A stretch of 64,000 bases of DNA from PALSA-350 sp963794165 (GTDB lineage: Bacteria; Acidobacteriota; Terriglobia; Terriglobales; Acidobacteriaceae). Below, piece by piece: positions 56,590 through 64,000 of this stretch. The position numbers were made by a program, and so were the translations under genes. Where the stretch lies: assembly GCA_963794165.1 (NCBI GenBank), contig CAWCCT010000005.1:248001-312000 (forward strand). The letters run 5' to 3'. The notes below the pieces were generated by a model. The model saw only the letters and a list, made by a program, of their open reading frames with translations, had not been told where the DNA came from and made no database searches. Within the stretch, counting starts at the first letter, position 1. The number at the start of each line of letters is the position of its first letter.

Positions 56590-56949
56590 CTAGCGGAGAT
56601 GGTTCCTGAGGATTACCAGCAAAACTCCAGCGGCAATAAAAAGCAGCAGCGTAAGCGTACTGTAGGCGACCTTGAGGCGAAGCTTTTCTTTTACTGAGGG
56701 GCGGCCAAAAGCCAGCCGGATTTTCTCCCGGCGAAACGACATTGCCGTTTGCTGGGTGCCCAGAACGAGCATGACCAGTGCGGCCAGAAAACTAACGGGT
56801 AGATGCTCGCGGCTGGAATTGTTGTATGCCCGGTAAAAGAACTGACCCATCAGCACCGAGAGCCCGATCACGGTAGATATTTCGAAGATGAGAGCGAGCT
56901 TCAAAAAGCGCAGCAACGGACGCCTCCGGGGCCTAGAGCGGTTCACCAT
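56590..56949 (-). CDS. Small membrane protein of unknown function
   Basis: 119 residues from ATG 56949, chosen because the frame upstream (to 57114) has no conserved character. After a basic N-terminus (NRSRPRRRPLLRFLK) it has about three hydrophobic segments: LALIFEISTVIGLSVLMGQ, FLAALVMLVLGTQQTAMSF and YSTLTLLLFIAAGVLLVIL. No family recognised. The charged loop between segments is cytosolic by the positive-inside rule. Confidence 0.5.
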   Translation of the reverse strand: MVNRSRPRRRPLLRFLKLALIFEISTVIGLSVLMGQFFYRAYNNSSREHLPVSFLAALVMLVLGTQQTAMSFRREKIRLAFGRPSVKEKLRLKVAYSTLTLLLFIAAGVLLVILRNHLR

Positions 56950-57162
56950 GGGTGTAGCCAGAGAAAATGCCGCGCGCAAGAGGCTTTTCGCCGGGAATAG
57001 CCCCAGGTGACTGAGGCCGATCGGGCACAGGAATAGTGCACCGCTCTCTTCCAAGGTAAGTTTATTTAGGATAGTCCAGATGGGGCAAGATGGATTCCAA
57101 AAAAAGAAAACCATCGGGTGCGTTACCGCGCCCTGCCTGTTCCGGTGAGAGAAAATTCACCC

Positions 57163-58119
57163 ATGACGCCTTCGCCCACAACCGAGCAGATGGTGGAAGG
57201 CGGCCTGCGCTCGTCCCTGCTCGGCATCGTCATCAACCTGACGCTGGCGTTAGTCAAATGCCTGACCGGCCTCATTGGGCATTCCTTTGCCCTATTAGCC
57301 GATGGAATCGAATCGTTCCTGGATGTAATCAGTTCGTCGGTCGTCTACTACGGCTTGCGGCTGGCCATCAAGCCTCCGGATAAGGACCATCCCTACGGGC
57401 ACGGGAAGGCGGATCCAATTGCAGCCGCAGTAGTGGGCGTCGCCATGATTGCGGCCGCCTTCGGCATTGCCGCGGAAAGCATCGAGCTGATCCGCACCCC
57501 GCATAAGCTCCCGCATCCCTACACTCTTTTGGTCCTGATCTGCGTGGTTCCGATCAAAACCTTGTTGTCCCGGTACGTCTCCGGGGTCAGTCAGAGGATT
57601 GAGAGCTCCGCCCTGAGGGGGGACGCCTGGCATCATCTCAGCGATGCCATTATCTCCGCCTTTGCGTTTATTGGTATTTCCGCGGCACTTTGGACTGGGG
57701 ATCCCACGGCGGATGACTGGGCCGCCTTGTGCGCCGCTCCTATCATCCTTCTCGGAGGGTGGCAGCAGCTTCGCAGGCCCGTAGCCGAGCTGCTGGACAC
57801 TGCGCCGGCGCCGGAGATAGAGGAGCATGTCCGCCGCGTCGCGAGCGCAGTCCCGGACGTGTTTGGGGTAGAAAAGTGCTTTGTTCGTAAGGTGGGCTTT
57901 CGCTATTACGTGGATCTGCATGTGGTGGTGCGTGGCGACCTTACCGTGCGGCAGGGGCACCTCATTGCCCATGCAGTCGCCGACCGGGTGCGGGAGCAGG
58001 TCGACAGAATTGCTGAGGTTCTGGTCCACATCGAGCCGGAAGAAGAGCTCCTGTCAGGCAGCCACCCGGGCGAATTGATGGACGAAGAAGTGAGGGAAGC
58101 TCCACCCTCTATTTCGTAA
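57163..58119 (+). CDS. Cation diffusion facilitator (CDF) metal efflux protein
   Basis: 318 residues from ATG 57163; the frame continues upstream to 57118 but with no ribosome site. Six membrane segments; CDF signature HSFALLADGIESFLDVISSS with the metal-binding Asp/His, HPYGHGKADPI, and DAWHHLSDAIISA (the second site). A C-terminal cytoplasmic domain with AVPDVFGVEKCFVRKVGFRY follows. It exports Zn/Fe/Mn by proton exchange; the ion is not decided by the sequence seen. Confidence 0.93.
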   Translation: MTPSPTTEQMVEGGLRSSLLGIVINLTLALVKCLTGLIGHSFALLADGIESFLDVISSSVVYYGLRLAIKPPDKDHPYGHGKADPIAAAVVGVAMIAAAFGIAAESIELIRTPHKLPHPYTLLVLICVVPIKTLLSRYVSGVSQRIESSALRGDAWHHLSDAIISAFAFIGISAALWTGDPTADDWAALCAAPIILLGGWQQLRRPVAELLDTAPAPEIEEHVRRVASAVPDVFGVEKCFVRKVGFRYYVDLHVVVRGDLTVRQGHLIAHAVADRVREQVDRIAEVLVHIEPEEELLSGSHPGELMDEEVREAPPSIS

Positions 58120-58249
58120 GTGGCGGATAGGGCGGAAACTCGCGCTCCAGCTGCCGCATAGCCCGGTACTTCCATCCCACCCATCCGGCGTAGGCAAGTT
58201 GCCCCATGATGGTGAGGACGTAAGCGAGAACAAGATGTCGATGCGCCAT
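58109..58249 (-). CDS. 46-residue membrane protein, CcmD-like
   Basis: ATG at 58249, TAG at 58109-58111, with AAGGAAA five to eight bases before the ATG. One membrane segment (LVLAYVLTIMGQLAYAGWVG) is followed by a basic stretch WKYRAMRQLERE, the order seen in CcmD (segment, then R..L.RE). It is the first gene downstream of ccmC on the same strand. Its last 11 bases overlap the end of the CDF gene in antisense. It would complete the CcmABC-D haem exporter; homology is inferred from pattern and place. Confidence 0.6.
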   Translation of the reverse strand: MAHRHLVLAYVLTIMGQLAYAGWVGWKYRAMRQLEREFPPYPPLTK

Positions 58250-58288
58250 GGTTTCCTTTTCCTTAACAGCTGAAAGCTTGCTGGATCG

Positions 58289-58452
58289 GCTTTGTATCAG
58301 GGCACGACTTTAGTCGGGCCGTAAACGGTCAAAAGAAAATTGGGCTTCAGCCCCTGCCGGTACACTCGGCAGGGAAAAATGCGCAGGGGCTAAAGCCGTG
58401 ATCTTAGTCGAACCTCAATGGCCCGACTAAAGTCGTGCCCTGATACAAAGCA
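58289..58452. repeat. Dispersed inverted repeat between ccmC and the ccmD-like gene
   Basis: Arms GCTTTGTATCAGGGCACGAC (58289) and GTCGTGCCCTGATACAAAGC (about 58433-58452) with inner GACTTTAGTCGGGCC and GGCCCGACTAAAGTC. Same family as 4575-4705, even to the position of the inner modules. It separates two genes of one operon. Confidence 0.9.
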
Positions 58453-58481
58453 TTGCAACGTCCCAACTTGCAGGACCATTC

Positions 58482-59198
58482 CTAAAGCGTTACTTCAAGG
58501 CTGGCTTCCAGCGCATGCAGCGCTGCATGCTGCTCCGCAACTTGCCGTCGCCGCTCAATGCTGTACCGCCACCCCGCGAGCAGAATCCCCCAGGCAAGCC
58601 ATGCGGCCAGGTTCCACAAAACTGCGGGCCACATCGCTGGATCAAGCCCGGAGTTCGCGTCGCCCCCGATCACTGGAGCCGGATGCTGGGTGCGCCACCA
58701 AGTTGTGGAGTAGTAGACAATGGGGACATCGACGTAGCCAAAAACGGCCAGCACTGCGGCCAGGGTCCGCATCTGCGGACCATCGGCAAATTTTCGCAGC
58801 AGCAGATAGCTGGCATAGATAAGCCAAAGCACCAGGGTGGAGGTCAAACGCGCGTCCCAGGTCCACCAGATTCCCCACACCGGCCGGGCCCACAATGGGC
58901 CCTGGATCAGCACCAGCGTACAAAAGACCATTCCCATCTCCGCCGAGGCAAGCGCGGCGGCATCGGCGCTGAGAGCCCTTTGCGGATGGTTGCGGCGCGA
59001 GGCGAGATAAACGATCGACGCGACAAAGCTGACAAAAAAGAAAAGGAAGGTCATCATTGCCGAAGGGAAATGGTAGTAGAAGATACGCTGGATGTCGCCC
59101 ATGGTAGCCTCGGTTGGCGCGACATACATGCCCTGGTAAAAAGCGTAGCCAAGCAGGCCAAGGGTGAATGCAAGCCAGACCCAGCGGAAGATCTTCAT
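58482..59198 (-). CDS. ccmC: Haem exporter protein CcmC
   Basis: 238 residues from ATG 59198 with GAGGAG about eight bases upstream. Six membrane segments and the conserved WWD tryptophan-rich motif as WGIWWTWDARLTSTL, plus the two external haem-ligand His regions (YYHFPSAMMTFLFFF; the second near WWRTQHPAPV). CcmC loads haem onto CcmE. Same strand as ccmB, ybaK, ccmA and ccmE upstream. Confidence 0.95.
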   Translation of the reverse strand: MKIFRWVWLAFTLGLLGYAFYQGMYVAPTEATMGDIQRIFYYHFPSAMMTFLFFFVSFVASIVYLASRRNHPQRALSADAAALASAEMGMVFCTLVLIQGPLWARPVWGIWWTWDARLTSTLVLWLIYASYLLLRKFADGPQMRTLAAVLAVFGYVDVPIVYYSTTWWRTQHPAPVIGGDANSGLDPAMWPAVLWNLAAWLAWGILLAGWRYSIERRRQVAEQHAALHALEASLEVTL

Positions 59199-59299
59199 CA
59201 CGCAACTCCTCAAGCGAACCAAAATCAGTTTAGATCATTCCGCTATCCTCGCGCAGAGGCGAAAATGAGCACTGTTGAGCCAATCACGGAGGATCAACT

Positions 59300-59500
59300 A
59301 TGACCTGGTTACTGCTTACGTTAGGTTTCTTCCTACTGATGTTCGGCATTCTGAGCCAGGCCTATAGCCTCAAGACCAAGCGGGGCGTTTTGCCCCCCAA
59401 GAGTCGCATCTGGCGCGTGCTCACCAGGCTGATGCTATTTCTCGCCGGCCTGCTGCTGATGGCGATGGCGGTGGGGCGGATCGTTCTCCATCACAGGTAG
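59300..59500 (+). CDS. Small two-segment membrane protein of unknown function
   Basis: 66 residues with ATG 59300 preceded by GGAGG (59288). Two hydrophobic segments (LLLTLGFFLLMFGILSQA, LMLFLAGLLLMAMAVGRI) flank a basic loop KTKRGVLPPKSRIWR. It lies on the opposite strand between ccmC and ccmB. No family recognised. It is real by its ribosome site and codon use. Confidence 0.6.
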   Translation: MTWLLLTLGFFLLMFGILSQAYSLKTKRGVLPPKSRIWRVLTRLMLFLAGLLLMAMAVGRIVLHHR

Positions 59501-59501
59501 C

Positions 59502-60167
59502 TCACTCGGCGTTGAGCACGGTGGAGAAGAGCAGCAGGCTTACGGTAGTGAAGATGACGTCATAGCCGGCTAGTAACTTGATCCAGAGGTTGGGTTCGGA
59601 ATCGCCCAACAGGATGGCGCTGGTCGCTTCGACCATGCCCAACAGCGCCGGGATGAAGATGGGGAAAAGCAGCAGAGGAAGCAGCAGTTCGCGGTTCCGG
59701 GTGCGCACCGAGAGCGCGGCAAAGAAGGTTCCGTTCACCACCAGCGCCCAGGTGCCCAGGGGCAGAACCGCCAGCAACAGCCACTTCTCGCCCAGCGGGT
59801 GGAGGTTGTAAAAAATGGCAAACAGGGGCGCCAGAACGATCTGCACCACGCTCACGAAGATAAAGTTGGCGATCACTTTGGCCAGGAACAGCGAGGCTGG
59901 GGGGGCGGGCGCCATGCGCTGCGCATCGAGCACATGGTGGCGCAGTTCGCGGGTCCAGGCTTGATTGAGCGCGGTCACTGCAGCGAACAAGGTGGCCACG
60001 CAAAGGATTCCGCCCGCGATCTGCCGTGACATGGCCGCCGTGGGGTCAAAGGCCAGGCTGAAAAGCACCACCACCATCAAAGCGAAGAAAAGCATGCCGT
60101 TGATGGCGTCTTTCGAACGCCATTCCAGGCGCAGGTCCTTGGCCAGATGGATGAGGAGATAACTCAC
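59502..60167 (-). CDS. ccmB: Haem exporter permease CcmB
   Basis: 221 residues, six membrane segments. N-terminus KDLRLEWRSKDAINGMLFF, then AWTRELRHHVLDAQRMAPAP and FNLHPLGEKWLLL-like IFYNLHPLGEKWLLLA, typical of CcmB. It forms the CcmAB ABC unit. Its start overlaps the end of ybaK by 4 bp. Confidence 0.94.
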   Translation of the reverse strand: MSYLLIHLAKDLRLEWRSKDAINGMLFFALMVVVLFSLAFDPTAAMSRQIAGGILCVATLFAAVTALNQAWTRELRHHVLDAQRMAPAPPASLFLAKVIANFIFVSVVQIVLAPLFAIFYNLHPLGEKWLLLAVLPLGTWALVVNGTFFAALSVRTRNRELLLPLLLFPIFIPALLGMVEATSAILLGDSEPNLWIKLLAGYDVIFTTVSLLLFSTVLNAE

Positions 60168-60652
60168 GCGGAATCCCTGGCCGGACCCTTGGTCAAGTCG
60201 GCGACCGTGGCGTTGGCAGCGCGCAGGTAATCCTGGGGCGCGAGCAGTATCTGGGTACCGCGCTGGCCTGCGGAGACGGAGATGAAATCGAACAGCTCGA
60301 TGGTCTCGTCGGCAAACACCGGGAAATCCTTTTTGGCGCCGAAGACAGTGACCCCGCCGCGGATGTAGCCGGTGAGCGGCTGCACATCCTTGAGCGAGAC
60401 CATCTCCGCCTTGCGTGCCCCGGCGGCGCGCGCCAGCTTCTTGAAGTCCAGTTCCGCATCTCCGGGAATGACAGCAAAGGCGTATTGGTCCGGGCCGGTG
60501 GTGGTGAGCAGGGTCTTGAAGACCTGCTCCACCGGCAGACCGATCTTCCGCGCCACGTTGATGGCGGAGAGGTCTTCGGGATCGACTTCGTACTCCTGCA
60601 GCGTGTAGGCGATGCCCAGGCCTTCGAGGATGCGGGCGGCGTTGGTCTTCAT
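60164..60652 (-). CDS. ybaK: YbaK/EbsC-type aminoacyl-tRNA deacylase
   Basis: 162 residues. YbaK fold: NVARKIGLPVEQVFKTLLTT, AFAVIPGDAELDFKKLARAA, GYIRGGVTVFGAKKDFPVF. It hydrolyses mischarged Cys-tRNA(Pro). It sits inside the ccm operon between ccmA and ccmB (4-bp overlaps with both), which is unusual, and has no evident role in haem handling. Confidence 0.92.
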   Translation of the reverse strand: MKTNAARILEGLGIAYTLQEYEVDPEDLSAINVARKIGLPVEQVFKTLLTTTGPDQYAFAVIPGDAELDFKKLARAAGARKAEMVSLKDVQPLTGYIRGGVTVFGAKKDFPVFADETIELFDFISVSAGQRGTQILLAPQDYLRAANATVADLTKGPARDSA

Positions 60653-61312
60653 CGTGCCGGGCCGGCGGTGGTGGCGATCAGCCGTCCCGCCTCCATGATC
60701 AGAAAGTAGTCAGCCAGCGGTTCGGCAAGCGATCTCTGATGGGTGGTGAGAACGACGGTTCGATCTGCGGCGCGAAGGCCGGCCAGCAGAGTGACCATCT
60801 TGCCCGCGCTGGCAGCATCCATGTTGGAGAAGGGCTCGTCCAGCAGCAGCAAGGGAGGCTGGGGCAGCAGCACTCGGGCGAGCGAAGTGCGCTGCCGCAT
60901 GCCCTGGGAGAACTGCCCCACCGGGCGCGTCAGCGCAGGGTCGAGACCCACCGCAAGCAGCGCCTCGGCCGGCGTGAGACACGAGCAGGTGCGGTAGAGA
61001 CCGGCGAAATAGCGCAGATTTTCGAGCGCGGAAAGTTCGTCATAGAGCATCGGCGCATGGCTCATATAGCCGATGCGTGCCCGCTGGCTGGCAATCTTTT
61101 CCGGCTTGCCGTCGGTGGAAGATGCGTGCCGTGCCCAGGGTTGGCTCCAGCAGTCCGGCGAGGATGCGCAGCAGCGTGGATTTGCCGGCGCCGTTTTCTC
61201 CCAGCAGAACGTAACAGCGTCCGCAATCCAAGCTGAGGGAAACTTTGCGTAGCGCAGGAAAGCGGCCAAAGAGGCGCGATACGTTGTCGAGCTGAGCTAG
61301 AACCGATGCCAT
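60649..61312 (-). pseudogene. ccmA: CcmA haem exporter ATPase, one-base frameshift
   Basis: The N-terminal part (ATG 61312) reads ASVLAQLDNVSRLFGRFPAL, Walker A LLGENGAGKSTLLRILAGLL, up to GTARIF, then loses frame near 61118. The second frame continues TDGKPEKIASQRARIGYMSH, signature FSQGMRQRTSLARVLL and Walker B LLLLDEPFSNMD, then TTHQRSLAEP, to 60649. Removing one base restores a full CcmA of about 220 residues. Probably a sequence error, because the rest is well conserved. Confidence 0.85.
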
Positions 61313-61323
61313 CCCATGGGGCT

Positions 61324-61758
61324 CTACCGCGGAGCCTTTAGGGAGGCGGTGTTGGGCGCGGGCTTGGCAGCCGCGTACTTGGAGGCGCACTTGGCCTGCA
61401 GCTCGGTGGCATGGAAGACGCCATCCCGGCCGTAGGTGCCCATGGCGAGCGCCTGCGAACCATCTTTGAAAGTATCAGGCGGTGGCTCGATGCCCTGATA
61501 GCTCACCTGCAGCGTGTGACCTTGTTCTGTCAACACAAAATGTGCGTTGGTGCCGTTGCGCTCGATGGAATTGGGCGCCACATCGCCGGCCACGCGAAGA
61601 TGACGGGTATAGGCCTTGTTGCCCATGGCCTGCAGCTCGCTGATGGTGACGTAGTAGCTTTTGTTCGCCTGCACCGCTGTGACTGCAAGATAAGCGATGG
61701 TGCCCAGGATAATGACGACTGCGGCGCCAATGCGGAGTGTCTGCCCGGGGATCTTCAT
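61324..61758 (-). CDS. ccmE: Haem chaperone CcmE, Cys-type
   Basis: 144 residues from ATG 61758, with AGGAAAG five bases upstream. One N-terminal membrane segment (RIGAAVVIILGTIAYLAVTA), then a small beta-barrel (TRHLRVAGDVAPNSIERNG, LQVSYQGIEPPPDTFKDG). The haem-attachment site is C124-A-S-K-Y128 rather than the HxxxY of E. coli: a CxxxY variant, as reported in archaea and some Deltaproteobacteria (System I*). First gene of the ccm operon. Confidence 0.9.
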   Translation of the reverse strand: MKIPGQTLRIGAAVVIILGTIAYLAVTAVQANKSYYVTISELQAMGNKAYTRHLRVAGDVAPNSIERNGTNAHFVLTEQGHTLQVSYQGIEPPPDTFKDGSQALAMGTYGRDGVFHATELQAKCASKYAAAKPAPNTASLKAPR

Positions 61759-61846
61759 CGCTTTCCTATAGGGTAGGAGCGCCAGGTCCCTTCCGTCAAG
61801 CGGCGGCATCTAACCGTATAATTCTTCCGTAGAGGCGATTCGATCA

Positions 61847-63309
61847 ATGAGCAGCAATGGGAACGGCACACACGAGATTCTGAAGCCGCGAGCTGAGTGG
61901 ATCGTAAAGCGGAAACTCGAAGCGGCGCGGACCGGCGATAGCAACATGTCCCAGATGCACTTTGCCCGCCAGGGCAAGGTCACCGAAGAGATGGCCTTTG
62001 TCGCCGAGCGGGAAAAGCTGCCCGTGGGATTGATCCGGGACGAGATCGCCGCCGGCCGGCTGATCATTCCTGCCAACATCAACCATCCCGAATTGGAACC
62101 GATGGGAATTGGGGTGGCGACCAGGTGCAAGATCAACGCCAACATCGGCAACTCCGCCGTAACCTCGAATATCCGCGAAGAGTTGGACAAGCTGCATACC
62201 GCGGTCAACTTCGGCGCCGATACGGTCATGGATCTTTCTACCGGGCGGCAACATTCCCGAGATCCGGGAGGCGATTCTGCGCCACAGCCCGGTGCCGATC
62301 GGCACCGTGCCGATCTACGAAGCGCTGAACCGGGTCAAAGAAGCTCGAAGATCTGAACATCGACGTCTACCTGGAAGTGATCGAAGAGCAGGCGCAGCAG
62401 GGGGTGGATTACTTCACCGTGCATGCCGGCGTGCTGATCCAATACGTGCCCATGGTGGCCAAGCGCATCACCGGCATCGTCAGCCGTGGCGGGGCGATTC
62501 TCGCCCAATGGATGACCCATCATCATCGTCAGAATTTTCTCTATGAGCACTTCGACCGCATCGTCAAGGTGATGGCGAAGTACGACGTGAGCTTTTCGCT
62601 GGGAGACGGCTTGCGTCCCGGCTGCATCGCCGATGCCAGCGACGAAGCGCAGTTTGCCGAGTTGAAGACGCTGGGCGAGCTGACCAGGTCGGCCTGGAAG
62701 AGCGATGTGCAGGTAATGATCGAAGGCCCGGGCCACGTGCCCTTGGACAAGATCAAGGAGCAGGTGGAGAAGGAGGTAGAGCTGTGCGACGGCGCTCCGT
62801 TCTACACCCTGGGGCCGCTGGTGACCGATATCGCGCCTGGCTACGACCACATCACCAGCGCCATCGGCGCCGCCATGATTGGCTGGCATGGCGCCTCGAT
62901 GCTCTGCTATGTCACGCCCAAGGAGCACCTGGGGCTACCCAACGAAAAAGATGTGAAGGACGGCATGATTGCCTACCGCATTGCCGCCCACGCAGCCGAC
63001 ATCGCCCGGCACCGGCCAGGGGCGCAGGACCGGGACGACGCCATCAGCTACGCGCGTTACACCTTCGACTGGAACAAGCAGTTTGCGCTTTCGCTTGATC
63101 CGGAGACGGCGCGTTCCATGCACGACGAGACCCTGCCCGACGACTACTACAAGGAAGCAGCCTTCTGCTCCATGTGCGGGCCCAAGTTCTGCTCCATGAA
63201 CTGGTCGAGCAAGGTGGATGCCTTCAACAAGGAAGTCCACGGCCTGGAAAAGAAAGACCTGACAGAGCTGGTGACTCTGCAGGCAGAGACGCTGGCGAGC
63301 CGGAGTTAA
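61847..63309 (+). pseudogene. thiC: Phosphomethylpyrimidine synthase ThiC, two one-base insertions
   Basis: All of ThiC is encoded: MHFARQGKVTEEMAFVAERE, TRCKINANIGNSAVTSNI, then a shift at about 62243 (an extra G in ACCGGGCGGC), the middle NIPEIREAILRHSPVPIGTV, a second shift at about 62337 (an extra A in GTCAAAGAAG), and the rest with TVHAGVLIQYVPMV and the [4Fe-4S] motif CSMCGPKFC near the end. It makes HMP-P from AIR for thiamine. Only TATAAT at 61817-61822 is seen upstream; no TPP riboswitch. Probably sequence error. Confidence 0.85.
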
Positions 63310-63394
63310 TTAGCGAACCTGGATACGCAGCGCTTCGGTCAAAATGACAATGAGGGCTGACTGTACTGAGAACTCTCTGTCACGGATTGTCGTT

Positions 63395-64000
63395 CTAACG
63401 AGAGCTCTCACTGACGGCGCGTCTTCCAAGAGTCTCCGTAGCCCGCACCAGCGCAGCCGTTACATTCGCCATTTGCGCCTGGGCGCGAGCCGCGTCGCGC
63501 GCGTCGATAGCCTCATTCACCCCGGGATCACCACCGCGGCATAGCCGGTGTACTCTCCCGGCGCAAAGATGGTATGCCGGAACCAGGGCCGCCCAGGAAG
63601 CCCCTCCGGCGCGAGCAAATCTTCTTCCACCGCGCGCAGCGAAGCATTGAGCGCAGTCAGATTCCCCTTCGCCGCGAGCTGTTTACCCATCACCATCGCG
63701 GCTTCAGCGGCAAACCGATTGGCGGCTGCCAGGGCAGCGTTGAAGTCGAGGCTCGCAGGCCGGCATCTCTGGCGCGCGCCTTGCGCGGCGGACAGATAAG
63801 CCTGTATCTGCCTGGCATAGGTGACGTAGTCGTAGGGCAGCACATCGGCGTCTGCCATGTGCAGCGCCTCCAGACCAAAAACGCGCGCCATCTGCTGTTC
63901 GTAGACAAAAGTCGGGTCGGCGTTCATGACGAACCAGGCGTAATTGTCAAAGACCGAGTGATACACCCCATAGGCACCGGTGGAACCGATGTCGGTCGAA
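63395..64000 (-). pseudogene. M28-type carboxypeptidase (C-terminal part, frameshifted, runs off the window)
   Basis: The frame is open at the right edge. It reads DIGSTGAYGVYHSVFDNYAW, FVYEQQMARVFGLEALHM and RPWFRHTIFAPGEYTGYAAV, which fits the late catalytic region and dimerisation domain of glutamate carboxypeptidase II-like M28 peptidases. The apparent stop at 63517 is due to one missing base in a run of G near 63522; the next frame continues NEAIDARDAARAQAQMANVT and stops at 63395. Likely a secreted zinc peptidase; the N-terminus is outside the window. Confidence 0.8.

Noticed and set aside
59264..59303. Twelve-codon leader frame before the 59300 gene (ATG at 59264)
   Set aside because: It overlaps the next start by ATGA, but is too short to judge and has no ribosome site or conserved feature.
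61759..61846. TPP riboswitch upstream of thiC
   Set aside because: The usual THI-box segments are absent; only a TATAAT hexamer and a weak ribosome site are seen in 88 bp.

Overview
The window looks like a chromosomal segment of an acidobacterium, probably near Koribacter/Acidobacteriales. The evidence is two FtsX/MacB-type 'duplicated orphan permeases' (one with a PadR regulator), winged-helix/TPR sensors, LytS/LytTR and HAF-repeat secreted proteins, moderately high GC, and gene-poor gaps filled with long palindromic dispersed repeats. No phage, CRISPR array, rRNA or tRNA gene was recognised, so this is ordinary chromosome with signs of local decay.

Layout. 0-10 kb: end of a TolC-type efflux protein, two tandem ABC-F ATPases (Uup- and YbiT-like), feoAB with a candidate operator, and htpG. 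10-20 kb: a CadC-like TPR sensor, small secreted proteins, a GDSL hydrolase, DUF72, a cytochrome P460, a deletion scar joining the start of a LytS-type kinase to the end of a LytTR regulator, a cyclic-nucleotide-domain histidine kinase, and a terminase-small-subunit-like protein. 20-32 kb: a second scar (HxlR regulator and alpha/beta hydrolase, both lacking their 5' ends), an EF-P paralogue of the YeiP/EfpL type, two large ABC permeases, a Yip1 protein, an ArsR/SRPBCC pair diverging from PadR, a HAF protein, and a Ser/Thr kinase stump cut at a palindromic repeat. 32-40 kb: an intact LytTR/LytS pair, secreted LamG-like and beta-propeller/HAF proteins, a small coiled-coil gene with a strong promoter, and a 79-bp tandem repeat.

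39.9-47.9 kb is one arginine locus transcribed leftwards, argR-argC-argB-argD-argF-argG-argH-argA(short). Most joints are ATGA or short overlaps. The argR promoter carries two ARG boxes and an unusual perfect GC hairpin in its leader. gltB (without gltD) diverges from it. Then follow an acyl-CoA synthetase, a phosphofructokinase with the residues of the pyrophosphate-dependent type, a small HTH protein and a CDF metal transporter.

58-62 kb is a leftward cytochrome c maturation cluster: ccmE (Cys-type haem site), ccmA (frameshifted), ybaK, ccmB, ccmC and a 46-codon CcmD-like gene. thiC diverges from it and is broken by two one-base insertions. The last gene, an M28 peptidase, also carries a one-base shift. 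Four single-base shifts in about 2.4 kb of otherwise well-conserved genes look more like sequence error than decay.

Five recurring families of palindromic intergenic repeats occupy most gaps longer than 150 bp and are listed individually.
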